A DNA stretch of 64,000 nt from Lolium rigidum (taxonomy: Eukaryota > Streptophyta > Magnoliopsida > Poales > Poaceae), in contig NC_061514.1 in assembly GCF_022539505.1 (NCBI RefSeq), positions 43,140,869 through 43,204,868 of the forward strand, in the 5' to 3' direction. The notes beneath the pieces are model-generated. The model ran no database searches and was not told the DNA's origin. It saw nothing but the letters and a program-made list of their open reading frames with translations. Made by a program: the position numbers and the translations under genes. Below, in pieces: positions 35,869 to 47,905 of the stretch. The stretch's first letter is position 1. Each line of letters starts with the position of its first letter.

Positions 35869-38800
35869 TGTTGTACAAGATTGTAAAACGGCACATGATA
35901 TTTCCAGTGCATTGTCATCTAATTTTTCAGATGATGACATCAAGTCAGTCAGTGGTGGGCTGTCTCCACCGGTCCATTCGAGTATATGGGATGGTATGAT
36001 CCAACTGAATTCTTCTATCAAGTTTTTCATGTCCGCCTTCTTTAACAGGTAAATCGGTACCATGATTATGCTTTCAAATGCTTGGTTTGACTTTTTTCGT
36101 ACCATCGGTTTAGTATAATCTTCTCTCATTGCTGTGTTTTATCTTCAGACAAATAGTAGGGATTTTTTTATAGATGAACACCCAATGCATGAGTCATTAA
36201 CACTATTACAACCCTATGCACCTGTACCTGCTAGTTGTTTTGCACTTAGAAAGTACAACAAATTCCACCAAATATTTGTTTTTCTGTGACGTAGGTACCT
36301 TTTCTACGAGTTACGTAAAACAATTAATAATTGTGATATCTGAAGTAATATATGAGCCGTTTTGACTGTCAACAAAAGTTAACCTTTTGACTTGGTTACT
36401 GCATGGCTTGCGGTTCCAGTCTTCTTTGGAACTGGTCTGTTATTTGCTCAAAGTTGTATAAATTCATGTTGATTTGTTATGGTTATTTCCATTCTGTAGA
36501 TCTGAACCATAACTAATTTCGTTCTTTGTTATGGTGATTCAATTGTTTTTTAGAAGTTTGAATTAGTATGATTTTGTCTCCGTATAACAACCCATGTCGT
36601 GAGTTGATTGAGTTCAGTGATAATGTGGCATTTCTTATTAAGTAGCAATTTTTGCTTGTTTTCTTGGCAGTGGAGAAAAAATTCTAGATATTGTTTGGCC
36701 GGATACCATAGAAATCAAAGGAAGAGTGAAACTGGAGGATTTTCAAAAATTTGTCAAGGACCTTCGTCACTCTAAAAACCGGTCAATAATGGTAAGACTA
36801 TTTTCTTACATTAGAGATGATTCATCCTTCTTTCTTATGCTTTGAAGTTCTCACCTTCTAGGATTATTTACCTTGTGGCCATGAATTTAAAACTGGATTG
36901 TGCCATACCTTGATAAGTCTGGGTTATGTACTAGCTAGCAGTTCACTTTCATAATCACTTGTTCCAGTTAACGTAAGATCAGAATAACAAATTTAAAATA
37001 ATTTAACTTGCAACTAATATCCTATTAGGTAATTTCCCTGTGCTGTAAAGTTGGATCCACAAAAGATGGCGTAGGAGGAATACAGGAGGTAACACAAACA
37101 GTTGATTTTCCATTTCTGATATTTGGAAGATATGTACATTCAAACCATTTTGTTTAAGCTATTTAAGACACTCGTGCAGGTTGCAAAGAGATTCGAAGTG
37201 AACCAAAGAGTTGGCTTTGCAGAGATCGAAAATGGTCCATATATTTATATATGTCCCAGAAATGAGGCCGTAATAACAAACCTTGGTAAATATGGTTTCT
37301 GGAAAGGCGTGTCAACAGTTGATACAAATCAAGACTCATTAATCGGTTTTGTTGTATGGGACCGAAATCCACTAGTAAAGACAAGCACGACAGAGTGCAG
37401 TATTGAGAAAGTACAAGCAATTCAAGGCAGTCAAGTGGAAGCACAAGATGTGACAGATGGTAAGCCGTATCTTCTATTAGTTCACATACATGGAGATTGC
37501 TGAACCATTTATATTTACTTATCATCCAGATTTTCCATCTCGGTATGTGCATGCTGCCAAAATTGGTAAAGCGGTTTATCACTCAGAAGCAGAAATACCT
37601 GATTCACCATCCGAACTAGCATCAAAATTACTTGTGCAGTCGTCTCAGGTCACATCATTCAGGGTACCTTCCTTAATAGCATCTCCGACATCACAGGATT
37701 TGCAAATGTCATCACATGACATTCCCAGCATACCTTTGGAAACCCTAGAAACTCGGCAACATGTTCGTCCTATCACGGACTCTCATGCTGGATCTGTGCA
37801 AGTGGAGGAACCCAATTCATATTTTCATGAAGTGAAAAAGTTCACTCTTGCTTCTAAACCTTACAAAACCGGTATTCATGGATTGCCCCTGGATGCTATG
37901 GGGGAAGCTACCCCATCTGATTTAGCTACAGAAAAGGTATCTTTAACTTACTCATCTGATTTATCATGCTACCAGTTATATTAGTAGCTTCTGGATACTT
38001 AATAGATTGACTCGATTCTTATTCTGTAAACAATGCAGAATCATATAATTGGAGGCTTGTCTGGCAGCATAACACAACAAAAATATGTATCAAGTGATGA
38101 CTCTCCAGAACTGCAGCAGTGTCCATCATTGTTGAATCTCCATTCTTCTCATACACCTGATGATGAAGAGGACCTGCCAGAATTTTTCTTTTCTCCTCCC
38201 TATGGACATGACATAAAACCTAATGTCCATTCACTCAACAACGATATTGGAGGGACTGGACAGTTCCAGCAACCATCGGATTCATTCTTTCAAGCTCGTG
38301 AGAAAATTGGGGCCCAAGGAACTTCTGCATATATTGGCTCAAGCAAAATAACAAACCCAATATCTCATTACGGTATGGAAAGAGATTGCTTTAGGGAGAA
38401 TACTGGCTTTGGTGATGGATACAGGATGATGTGGCAGTCCTCAGAGTTTTGTCATGAAAAACTGCTTAAAAATGGTCCAACTGGTTTGAGCCCGCCAGGA
38501 GATGAAGGCTTATTTTTCCGTCGTAGCCCTCATGTAGAAGCAGTGCGAGGCTTATTCCCTCGGCATCCACCTCTGATACCAGCAGATCAAGGCTTATTTG
38601 ATGGGCATCGTCCTCCTCCACTGTCAGATCAAGGATTATACCCTCTGTATCCTCCTCATGTACCAGCAGATCAACAACTATATCGTCGGCATCCTCCTCT
38701 GGTACCAGCAGAGCAAGGCTCATATCCACCACATCCTCCTGATCTACCAGATCAAGGCTTCTATCCTTGGCATCCTCCTCCTATACCAGCAGATCAAGGC

Positions 38801-39148
38801 TTCTTTCATTGGCACCATCCCCGTGTACCAGGAGATCATGGCTTCATTCCTCATTGTCCTCCGAGTTTTGCACCAGGATATTATGGAAACAACAATGTCA
38901 CTTCTCCTGGCCAGCAACATTGGATGTTTGGCCAACGACCTCAGACCAGCAATGCTTCTGGAAGTTCACAACACATGAGGCCGCCTAGAGGCTTTGCTCC
39001 TTGGCGCCCCATGTCTCATCCAAGGCCTGGGAACAATCACCATGGTTTTGAAAGATCAGACGGCTTCTCTGGCTCTAGAACACGTCATTACTCTGGACGT
39101 GAAAATGGATCAGGCAGCAGGCCCTCCAGCTCCTCACTTCATTGGTGA
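35869..39148 (+). CDS. SPOC-domain protein gene, 5' end not found
   Basis: Six exons can be joined with GT-AG introns in phase: about 35869-36048, 36671-36791, 37029-37088, 37180-37459, 37530-37936 and 38039-39148. The first three and the start of the fourth give a SPOC domain (IWDGMIQLN, VWPDTIEIKGRVKLEDF, VISLCCKVGSTKDGVGG, AEIENGPYIYICPRNEAVI, LIGFVVWDRN). The last exon encodes about eight Pro-rich repeats of the type PxxPADQGfxxxHPP (38560-38870) and a Gly/Arg/Ser tail ending SSSSLHW. Plant relatives pair SPOC with a TFIIS-like central domain and bind the RNA polymerase II C-terminal repeat. That domain and the start codon are not seen here, so the gene is either 5'-truncated or has distant upstream exons. 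The start of the first exon is the weakest boundary. Confidence 0.8.
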
Positions 39149-39717
39149 AATCAGTCTTGTCACAAGGAACATTCTGAATAATTCGTCTTAGATTGATAAT
39201 CTTCAGCATTACATGCTAGACACCGAGACATGGATTCTAGTTTCTCTTTAATTTCATTTTGGAATAGTTCCTCCCAGTTTCTCCAGAGCAGAATTTATGT
39301 GCTTGATATATTAGATTCATTCTCCTGATGGCATGTCTACCAACAAGGACAACTCACAAGTCACAACAATATGTGTTGCATCCCGCATTGCTGCAATTTA
39401 CTTCTAGCAAAAAAAAAAACTAGTACTAGATGAAATCTTTCATTGAAGTCTAATGACATTCTCTACATTTTGGATGATATATAAATGCTAGTATAATGTA
39501 GCGATGATCTTGGAGCATGATCATTCTGTAGCCCTTCCTGTTTAATAAAGTTCCTATTTTACCCGCAAATACAATCAGCTACTACGCATCACTAGATCTG
39601 TTCAACACGGATTTAAAAGTGTTAATTAGCGGTGTCTGTAAAATCTTGATGAGATTCGAATAACGCATGCATCTTAAGAAATGCATGATGGTCTCCCCAC
39701 CAAAAAAACACAAAAAT
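39149..39717 (+). other. 3' untranslated region of the SPOC gene
   Basis: Noncoding. An AATAAA at 39544-39549 is a plausible poly(A) signal about 400 bp after the stop. Confidence 0.55.
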
Positions 39718-40661
39718 GTGTTTGGATGCATAGAAAGTTGGCATGGAGTTGAATTGAACTAAGATTCCAAATTCGAGATGGAAATGAATTGACATCTAAT
39801 TCGATTCTATTGTTTGGATGTGTTTGGAATTTGGTGTTGGAATCAAAGGATGTAACCAATTCCAAATCCCCTTTGGATGAATAAAGTATGGAATTTGATA
39901 TTTTGTTGAATTTGGACAATTTTAAACATAAAAATAAAACATGTATTTTGTTGAATTTGGACAATCCCGTTTGTGTTGAATCTGGAGGCGACGCTAGGCG
40001 GCGCCGGACAAGGGCGAGCAGGGCGGCACTGGGCATGGCCGAGCAGAGAGGCCGGGGCGGTGTCGGGCGAGTGCAGGCGGGAGAGGCCGTGGCGGCGCTG
40101 GACACGGCCGATAGCGAGCGGGACGGGTGGCGAGCTGGGCGACGCTGGGCGTCGGGCGAGGTCGAAACCGCGCGGGAGGGAGACGGGGCGAGCGGGAGAG
40201 GCCGAGGCGGCACCGGCGATGGGCACGACCGAGCAGAGAGAGGATGGGGCGGCATCGGGCAATGGCTAGCGGGAGAGGCTAGGGCAGCGCCGGGCGCGAC
40301 CGAGACCGAGCGGGAACGAGACGGGGCGGAAGAGGCCGGGGCGGCGCCCGCGCTGGGCACGACCGATCAGGGAGAGGATGGGGCGGCGTTGGGCGATGGA
40401 TGAGACCGAGCGGGAGGGAGACGACGAGGAAGACGGGAGGAGGCGTGAAGGGAGACGGAAGGAGGCAGTTTCCGAGCCTTTCCGAACGTGAGAGCTCGGA
40501 AAGATTTCCAATCGGTTTGCACGGGAGGTTGAGGGACTCGGAATTTAGTTGGGTTCCACCGACCAATTCTGAGCGCATACCAAACAGCGGAATTTGCGGA
40601 ATCGGCCCCAATTCCAATTCCAATTCCATGGCCAGTTTCGATGCATCCAAATTCCAAACAC
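39718..40661. mobile_element. TIR element with GC-rich tandem core, next to the hydrolase gene
   Basis: The left end GTGTTTGGATGCATAGAAAG and the right end, read inward (GTGTTTGGAATTTGGATGCAT, then CGAAACTGGCCATGGA), are related inverted repeats of about 50 bp with small gaps. The core (about 40000-40440) is very GC-rich and made of imperfect repeats with anchors such as 'gggcacgaccga' at 40218 and 40356. Open frames there are a by-product of the composition. It ends 200 bp before the hydrolase start codon. No convincing target duplication. Confidence 0.6.
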
Positions 40662-40862
40662 AGCAAAAGAAATGATTCCTGTCAAAAAGGGAAAAACGTT
40701 GGGCCCCACGGCAATCCACAGAATCTTCACTCCCGTGGCTCGCGGGCCGCGACGCCGCTGAGCCAACCGAAGCCAAATCATTTCGCCTCGCGGCCACATT
40801 CTTCCGGCCGGAATCCACCAGGCACCTACTGACGATCCAGGCAGCAGACACCGCGCGCCGCC

Positions 40863-43800
40863 ATGTCCGGCTGCCCCTGCCCCTGCTCCACCTGCGCCTC
40901 CGCATCGTCTCCCCTGTCCCTCCTGCCTTCCATCCCCGCCGATCCCAGACGCAGCAGCTTCGCCTTCCCCTCCTCGCGCGGCGGCCCAAGGCGGAGAGGC
41001 CTGCGCGTGGTAGTCGCGGCGAGCAGCAAGGACGAGAAGGCGGAGGCGGAGGAGGGAGACCCGGCGTTCAACCCGTTCGGTTTCGTGACGGATAACCCGT
41101 CGAGCCGCACCGCCATCCAGCTGCCGGAGTCGCCCGCCCAGGACGGCAATGTCGGCCAGATGCTCTACGTAATGCCGGCCTCCCCCTCCTCTTGCCTGAT
41201 CCTTCTTGCTGTGCGTTTTTTACTGATGGCTAGCTAACCTTGGTGCGTGTAGAGGACAGAGGACAAGGGAAGAGAGTACGGCAAGAGCGTGAGATCAGGA
41301 GAGTTCCGATGGTTCGTCAGAGAAACAGGTAATACATAGCTTGCTAATTGCTATGTGTTGCTGAGATGAATTTCGTTACCGTTGAGTCCGCAGGCGTAGT
41401 GTTGCACCATGTGAAACTGTGAATGCCCACTTGGAAGAATAAAACCACATTTTGTATGCACTAAGATGATGGATTGACACGGATCGTTGTGGAATGGAAA
41501 CGTGAAATATTTTCCTGATGCGATGTATGTATGCTGCTGTATCTCTCACCTTCTGTCTTTTGCATGATAAGTGGAAACGAAACTTTCACTCCAAATGCTT
41601 TGGCGCTGCTTCTATAAAATTATTATCCTGATTTGTTTTTGATTTGCTGTGTCACCTCATTCACTAGTAAAGGATCACCACAATATTTGGTCCGTGTTCT
41701 GTAAACACAATCCTCATGCAATTGTTGTTTTTTCATTCAATTGTAATACAATTACAGGTTCCCCTGATGCACGGCGTGGAACTGTGATGTTTATTCACGG
41801 TGCTCCAACTCAGTCTTTTAGTTATCGCACAGTGATGGCTCAGGTTAGCTTCATTGATCGTGTATTCTAAACTATGCTATGAAATAACTGACTGCTCTTG
41901 ATTCTACCTTAGTAGAAAACTATATTACTACTTCAAAAAATTATTTGAGTTAGTTAAAGAAAGAAGTTCACATAACCCCCACAAGTTTCAGAGTTGGGAC
42001 ACTACACCCCCTTAACTTTAAACTAGCACACTTAACCCCCACATGTTTACAAAACCGGGCAATTGACCCCCTCACCACTTTCTTAGCTGTTTTGTTGACC
42101 GGTTTTGCTGAGGTGGATGGTGGTTTTGTGCCAACGAGTGGTCTTCCTCTCTCTTCGGACTATCAGCCAGGGCGTCGCCGTTGGGGCCTGGGTGGCAATC
42201 CAGCAGCAACAGCGGATGGAACGGCGGCTTCAGGAGGTTCATGCGGGGCTCGCGGTCGTGCTTCCGTTCTATATCGCCCACATCTGCCTCTCGCTCCTCT
42301 CGCGTAGATCCCAGCTGCGAGTGTGTCTTACCAAAGTGATTTATGGACAAGAACTGGCTCGCCGAAGTCGATTGAGCGGGCCAGTGATTTTGGCCGAGAG
42401 CAACACACGCGTGTACAAAATTCTAGGGACTTTCTATCTCGCTCGATGTGCACGTAAGCTAAGCAAGCAAGCACACATGTTAATCTATCCAAGCTAGCTA
42501 GCTGAACCTATGAACGCATCAATAGCGCTAAGCTTTTGTTGAACGTGGCCATGATATCGGTGGTGGGGATGGGGATCGAGTCCTGGCCGCGTCGGAGCGT
42601 GCAGTGACGCCTCATGGGGGCTGCAGCACCAAGACCCTGCCACGGAGCTGCGCCTTGTCGCCGTCCACCACAGCTCGCTGGCGTGTACGAGGGCCAGAGG
42701 TGATGCGCCTGCTACGGCTCCGTGCGTGCTTCGATGAATGCACAGTGCGCGCGCGGCCGCGCTGTGCTCAGGCCTCACACCATGAGCTTTGTTTAGTCTT
42801 GGGCGCTAAACATTGTTGGTACGGCGAGGTGACGTAGCTATGGACTTGGGAGTCAGTCAGCCTCATGGACTCGTCGGCATCATATGGTGGAGGTTGCCCG
42901 TGCGGGAGGTCAAGGCCAAGCTTGCCGCGGCAGCGACGGAACGCGAGCGGCACACATGCCTGTTGACTGTTCTTTTAGCAACCCATGCCACGTTGGGCCA
43001 ATAATAGAGTGCCACGTCACCAAAACCAGCCTGCAAAACAACTTATCAGAACTAGGGGGTCAATTGCCCGGTTTTGTATACATTTGGGGGTTAAGTGTGC
43101 TAGTTTAAAGTTAAGGGGGTTTAGTGTCCCAACTCTAAAACTTGTGGGGGTTATATGGACTTCTTGCTTAGTTAAATTATAAATATATCTCTATAAATTT
43201 GTACTAATCAAATGGCATTGTGTTGTGCAACAAAAAAATCGTGTTGTTCTTCTATCTAGATAATCATTTTTGCTTAGAAAGTTTAGAGCCATACAAAGTC
43301 TGTATCGTGCCTTAAGGCAGACTAGCAATAGCAGCCTGATATTTTTGTTTTGATTTAGGGAACTAGATGGGCTGGTTGAACTTCCATAGGCTATTGATAA
43401 AATAACAAGGGTTTAATTTTGAGCATTTTCGAATAAAATATTTAAAAAGTTAAGAATTATAATGTCAATACAAACACTGCTGCTTTTATTGCAATCAACC
43501 ATTCCAGCCCCTAAGCAGCTACTGAACTTACTAGATGACAGATGCTGGCTACCACTGCTTTGCTCCTGACTGGATAGGATTTGGGTTTAGTGAGATGCCA
43601 CAGCCTGGGTACGGATTTGATTACAAAGGTCAGGAAATGTCTATGAACTTCCTGGTACAAAGTGGTCTATAAAGCTAGCCAAAGACTCATATATGTTGAA
43701 TTGTTTGTAGAAGAGGAATTCCACAAGGCATTCGATGAACTTCTTGGCACTCTAAATATCACCGAACCATTCTACTTAGTTGTCCAGGTACAAAAACTTG

Positions 43801-45983
43801 GAACTTGTCAGAAAATCCTTGCCATAGAAGTTTGCATATGTACGGTCGAATGATTTCCTTCATTTCCTTGTAGGGATTTATTGTAGGTTCTTATGGTCTA
43901 ACATGGGCATTGAAGAACCCGAGCAAACTTCGTAAGGTAGCAATTCTGAACAGCCCACTTACTGTTTCTTCCCCAGTGCCTGGAGTGATAAAGCAGCTCA
44001 GGTCAGCTACTTATGTGTTCTTTACTCCTTAATATTAGTCTTCTACGTCGTAAATTGAACCTGCATGCTTTGGTAGATTACAAACTAGTATGAGTCTGGG
44101 CACATAATGCATTATTGCTATGAAATCCACAATTAAATTTGACTTGAAATGTACATATGTTCTATTGCTCTCGTATTATTGTAATGGAACTCTCATTCAT
44201 TGTATTTTTTCTTGTTTTGGGTATTTCCGCATATAATGATGTTCGTTTTTGACTTAGTAGTTTTGTTAATTAATCCAAAATATGTTTTTGGCTAGCTGAT
44301 GGTGTTGTAGAGTGAGTATTTAGATAGGTATCTTGCTTTTTCATATTTTCACTAATACTGTAGTCGATGATCTTATTTTTTGTCAGTATGTTTATACTTA
44401 TGTACATGAACTGAGGGGTCTTTTTCAATGCAGGTTGCCACTCTTTGGTGAATTTACTTGCCAAAATGCTATTTTGGCTGAAAGATTCATTGAAGCAGGT
44501 AGCCCGTATGTATCCTTGTCACTGAAACTCTGTTTGTTATACCCTGCCAATTTTGTTAGCACTATGCTTCTTTGTTTCTTGGAGAAGGGCACGTTGCTTG
44601 AAACAAGAAAATAACTTCTGTTTATTCTCCATACGAGACTATTTTGTGTCCATACTGTTAGTAACTATCTAGCATTATGACACACTGTCAATTAACTTAT
44701 TGGTGAGAAATTTTCAATTGAACCCTTTTTTGTTTGGCAGCTACGTGCTGAAGTCAGAGAAGGCTGACGTATACAGATTACCGTATCTATCAAGTGGTGC
44801 TCCTGGATTTGGTTTGTCCTCTACTCCCAGTCTCTTGTTTCCATTGTGTTACCTTGTCAGATATACTGGTTTGATTACGTCTAGCTTGTATTGTCCGTAG
44901 GCATGAAACAAACTTAAAATTACCAAACAAGAGAACCCATTTTTCCTAATAAATGGAATGTGAGTTTTACATACTTAGCCATGTTTTGGTGATTTTAGAT
45001 CACCTGAAGCCATTCCTTGACATAACTTGCGCCATTCCCTTGGGAAATCTTCGTCACGATGTATCTGTGAATATTGAACTCACTGTCCTATTCTTATCCA
45101 AGTATTTTCCTATTTTCCTCTATGTTTTCCTTTTGAACGATTGCTAAGGTGTTCTGAATGAAGGATATACTTCTTTGCATTCACCCTATTAAACCTCATT
45201 GTTTGCAATCTTACGTTCATATATATTATAGTGATTCAGTTAGCTTGCCTCTTTTCTGGAATAAAATTTACCAATTGCAAACCTTCGACTTACTGGTTCT
45301 GATAAATTTGGCAACCTTAATATCTCACTTATTCTGTTTGTTTGTTTGCTTAGCATTGCTTGAAGCTGCCAGGAAAGCCAATTTTCAAGATGTACTAAGT
45401 AGAATTTCGGCTGGATTTTCATCCAACAGGTAGACTTACCCAAGTGCCTTACTATATGCAAGGCTTGGTATAGTAAGCTCTAAGGCGACTGATTAGTCAT
45501 TTTGCAGTCTTAACACCCAGTATTAATATCAGACTGCAAAACAACTTATCAAACATCTCTCACTATGCTGAAACAATCTTTTGGGTAATTTCCTGCAGCT
45601 GGGAAATACCAATATTGCTTGCATGGGGGGAATCAGACAAGTACTTACCACTCTCGATAGCTGAGGAGTTCCAGAAAAGCAACCCGAAAGTGGTGAAACT
45701 GAAGACAATAGAGGGGGCCGGTCATATGCCACAGGAGGATTGGTAATTGCCCTGAGCAGTGCAGTAAATTCAGCTGATTTCTGCCCTGCTCCAGCATTTT
45801 ATTATTCATGTGCACTAAGTTTTTAAAATCGTGATAGCCAGGAGCTTGACACTATTGTACTTGCGCTAACATCCAGTCTACTTAAGCAGTATAGAGCTTA
45901 TCCTGCTGCTGATTCTTGACGCACCTCGCATTTTATGCAGGCCAGAGAAGGTGGTGAGCGCCCTGACATCGTTTCTGTTTTAG
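40863..45983 (+). CDS. Plastid-type alpha/beta-hydrolase, 11 exons
   Basis: Exons: 40863-41168, 41253-41328, 41758-41843, 43535-43628, 43711-43787, 43874-44001, 44434-44505, 44741-44811, 45354-45429, 45599-45742 and 45941-45983. All introns are GT-AG and phases match, giving 390 residues. The first 50 or so residues are Ser/Arg/Pro-rich with few acidic residues, as in a chloroplast transit peptide. The fold follows: HGAP (141-144, oxyanion-type loop), APDWIGFGFS, the nucleophile elbow VGSYG (Ser219), WGESDKYLP (Asp342) and GAGHMPQED (His371), a likely catalytic triad. Relatives are plant haloalkane-dehalogenase-like hydrolases; the substrate is unknown to me. Intron 3 contains a MULE. Confidence 0.93.
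41959..43167. mobile_element. Mutator-like element in hydrolase intron 3
   Basis: It is 1209 bp with terminal inverted repeats of about 114 bp (41959-42073 and 43054-43167), roughly 93% identical by eye, flanked by the 9-bp duplication TTAGTTAAA (41950-41958 and 43168-43176). This is diagnostic of MULEs. The interior is GC-rich and has no transposase, so it is non-autonomous. Open frames at 42105-42497 and others might be captured host sequence (Pack-MULE type), but I recognise none. The intron's own splice sites are untouched. Confidence 0.95.
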
Positions 45984-46639
45984 TTGACATCCCACAAGGC
46001 CATCTTACAAGGTGTAGAGATAAGAGACTGGTCACTTAATTGCTGTTTCGTCCGTCTATTTGTACAGGGTGTAAATGAAAGGTTTCGGGACAGTTTGTAT
46101 GTAATATATGATGTCTGGTTGGACATCGACATCACGAGTTATATATGTACAGCCGGTTCTTCATTGCATCAAATTTGTAGTTATTTACCTGACTCGACAG
46201 TGACATTGTTACTGTCACGTTCGCCAGTTCGCGGAGCCATGGAGGCGCTGTGCATGCAGCTGTTCTCCCAGGCAGGAAGACCCTTCTCTCAGCCGTGGCT
46301 GGTCTCGCAGAGTAGGGATGAAGACGGAGCAGAAACAGATGAAACTTGGTGTAACATTTGTTTCTTTTCACGGAAGCGAAATGAATATAGAAACTGGAAA
46401 CAAAAACGAAAGCTCCCTCCATTCTGATTTAGTCTACATTTTAAAAAAATAAGACAAACTAGTATTATATTTATTAGTACTACTTAGATATGCAAATAAT
46501 CAATCCAAGCTACATTGAAAATAACAGCATCAAATAAAGAGAGCAAAACCACTTCATTTTCTGTGTTATTGTGACTAAAAGCTGAATGTAGAGTATTTTA
46601 GAACTAATTTTGAAGATAGAATGTAGACAATTTGCATAA
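45984..46639 (+). other. 3' flank of the hydrolase gene
   Basis: Probable 3' untranslated region, then AT-rich DNA up to the AP2-bearing element. No second gene is supported. Confidence 0.5.
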
Positions 46640-47902
46640 GAGCATCTCCAACAGGCGCTGTAAAAGCCCCGCGCGGCAAAAAAAACCGCCGGCTTGCCGC
46701 GCGCGGGCGCTGTCGCGCTGCTCCAGCGGAGGCGGGAAAAAGGCGCGCGCGCTAAATTTTTTGCCGCCCGCGCGCTTTCGCGCTATCCCGCGCGGGAAAC
46801 TTGCCGCGTGCGCTGCCGCGCGCGCTATAAACTCGCCACGCGCGAAAGCGGCCAACTGCCATCCCTCCCACGCGTCCGTCTCTCTCCCCGCCTCTCTTCC
46901 TCCCGCGCCGCTCCGCCTCCGACCGCTCCGCCTCCGCGCGACTCCGCCGTCGTCCGCGCCGCCTCGCGCGAACATGCCTCCGCGCCGCCGCCCCGCCTCC
47001 GGCTACCACGGCGTTCGGGCGCGGCTGAGCGGCCGCTTCGACGCGGAAATCCGTTCCGGCGAGGAGCGGATCCGCCTCGGCACGTTCGACACCGCTCACG
47101 AGGCGGCGCGGGCGTACGACGCCGTCGCCTGGCGGCTGGGCCGCTCCCGCCGCACAATGAACTTCCACGACGTGTGTCACGCGGGAGCAGGCGGAGATGC
47201 TCGCGCTGCCGCCGTCGGTGATCATGCGGGAGCAGCAGCGCCGACAGCCGGAGCTGGAGCAGCGCCTCTTCATTGCCGAGCGCGACGAGGCGCAGCGCCT
47301 CGAATGGGCGCGCCGCTTCCCCGAGGACGTCGCCGCCACGGAGGCCTTCTACGCGCAGAAGGAGGAGGAGAAGGCGGCGGCGAAGGCAAAGAAAAAAGCT
47401 AGCCGCGACAAGCGCCGCGCCGAGTCCGCGGCGAGGAAGGCGTCGAGGGCCGAGAGGAAGGAGGAGCAAAAGAAGAACGGCGCAGGGCCGTCGACCATCG
47501 TCCTCTCCTCCTCCTCCTCCTTCGAATGGACGACGACGCCGGTGTCGGAGATGACTCCGAGCAGCTCCGACTTCGTCTGGGAGTCGGACGAGTAGCTATT
47601 TGTATTTTCGTTCTATATGTCGCATTGTATCGTTGAACTTTTAAAATATATTCGTATTTTCGATCAAATTTTGATAGTTTTTTTGATTTAATTTTCAAAA
47701 AAATGGTCGGATTAGCAGTTTGTGCCGCGCGCGCGCTGCAAAATAGAGCCTCTGCCGGAGGTGCGTTTTTCACACAGCAACGCGCGCTGCAAAGTAGAGC
47801 CTCTGCCGGGGTTAAATTCACTATCACGCGCGCCAGCGGTATACAGCGCGCCGAATCGTCGGTTTACAGCGCCAGATTTTACAGCGCCTGTTGGAGATGC
47901 TC
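46640..47902 (+). mobile_element. PIF/Harbinger-type element carrying an AP2/ERF frame
   Basis: Perfect 26-bp terminal inverted repeats (46640-46665 and 47877-47902, starting GAGCATCTCCAACAGGCG) are flanked by TAA on both sides (46637-46639 and 47903-47905), the PIF/Tourist signature. TACAGCGC occurs three times in the last 61 bp (47842, 47865, 47880), and a 29-bp GC-rich string is repeated at 47730 and 47781, possible transposase-binding sites. No transposase is present. The first bases of the repeat match the end of the PIF element at 29776. Confidence 0.95.
46974..47595 (+). pseudogene. AP2/ERF-domain protein inside the TIR element, one frameshift
   Basis: The ATG at 46974 opens MPPRRRPASGYHGVRARLSG. 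Residues 10-67 form an AP2/ERF domain with the YRG-like GYHGVRAR, AEIRSGEERIRLGTFDT and the RAYD element EAARAYDAVAWR, closing with NFHDV. A single extra base near 47175 separates it from a second frame (47197-47595) that would continue at once: EQAEMLALPPSVI, a charged region (FPEDVAATEAFYAQKEEEK) and a Lys/Arg/Ala-rich helix (KAKKKASRDKRRAESAARK). A Ser-rich acidic tail ends FVWESDE. The known role of AP2/ERF domains is GC-box DNA binding. The role here is unknown; it may serve the transposon. The protein would have about 206 residues without the shift. Confidence 0.85.
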
Positions 47903-47905
47903 TAA

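Noticed and set aside
39888..40403. Long GC-rich open frames on both strands
   Set aside because: They overlap each other in the tandem core of a TIR element, are compositionally biased and show no domain.
42105..42497. 130-codon frame inside the MULE as a gene
   Set aside because: No recognised domain; at best captured sequence, so it is not listed as a CDS.
46694..47469. Overlapping frames on both strands across the AP2 region
   Set aside because: Very high GC removes stops in all frames; only the frame with the AP2 motif is supported.
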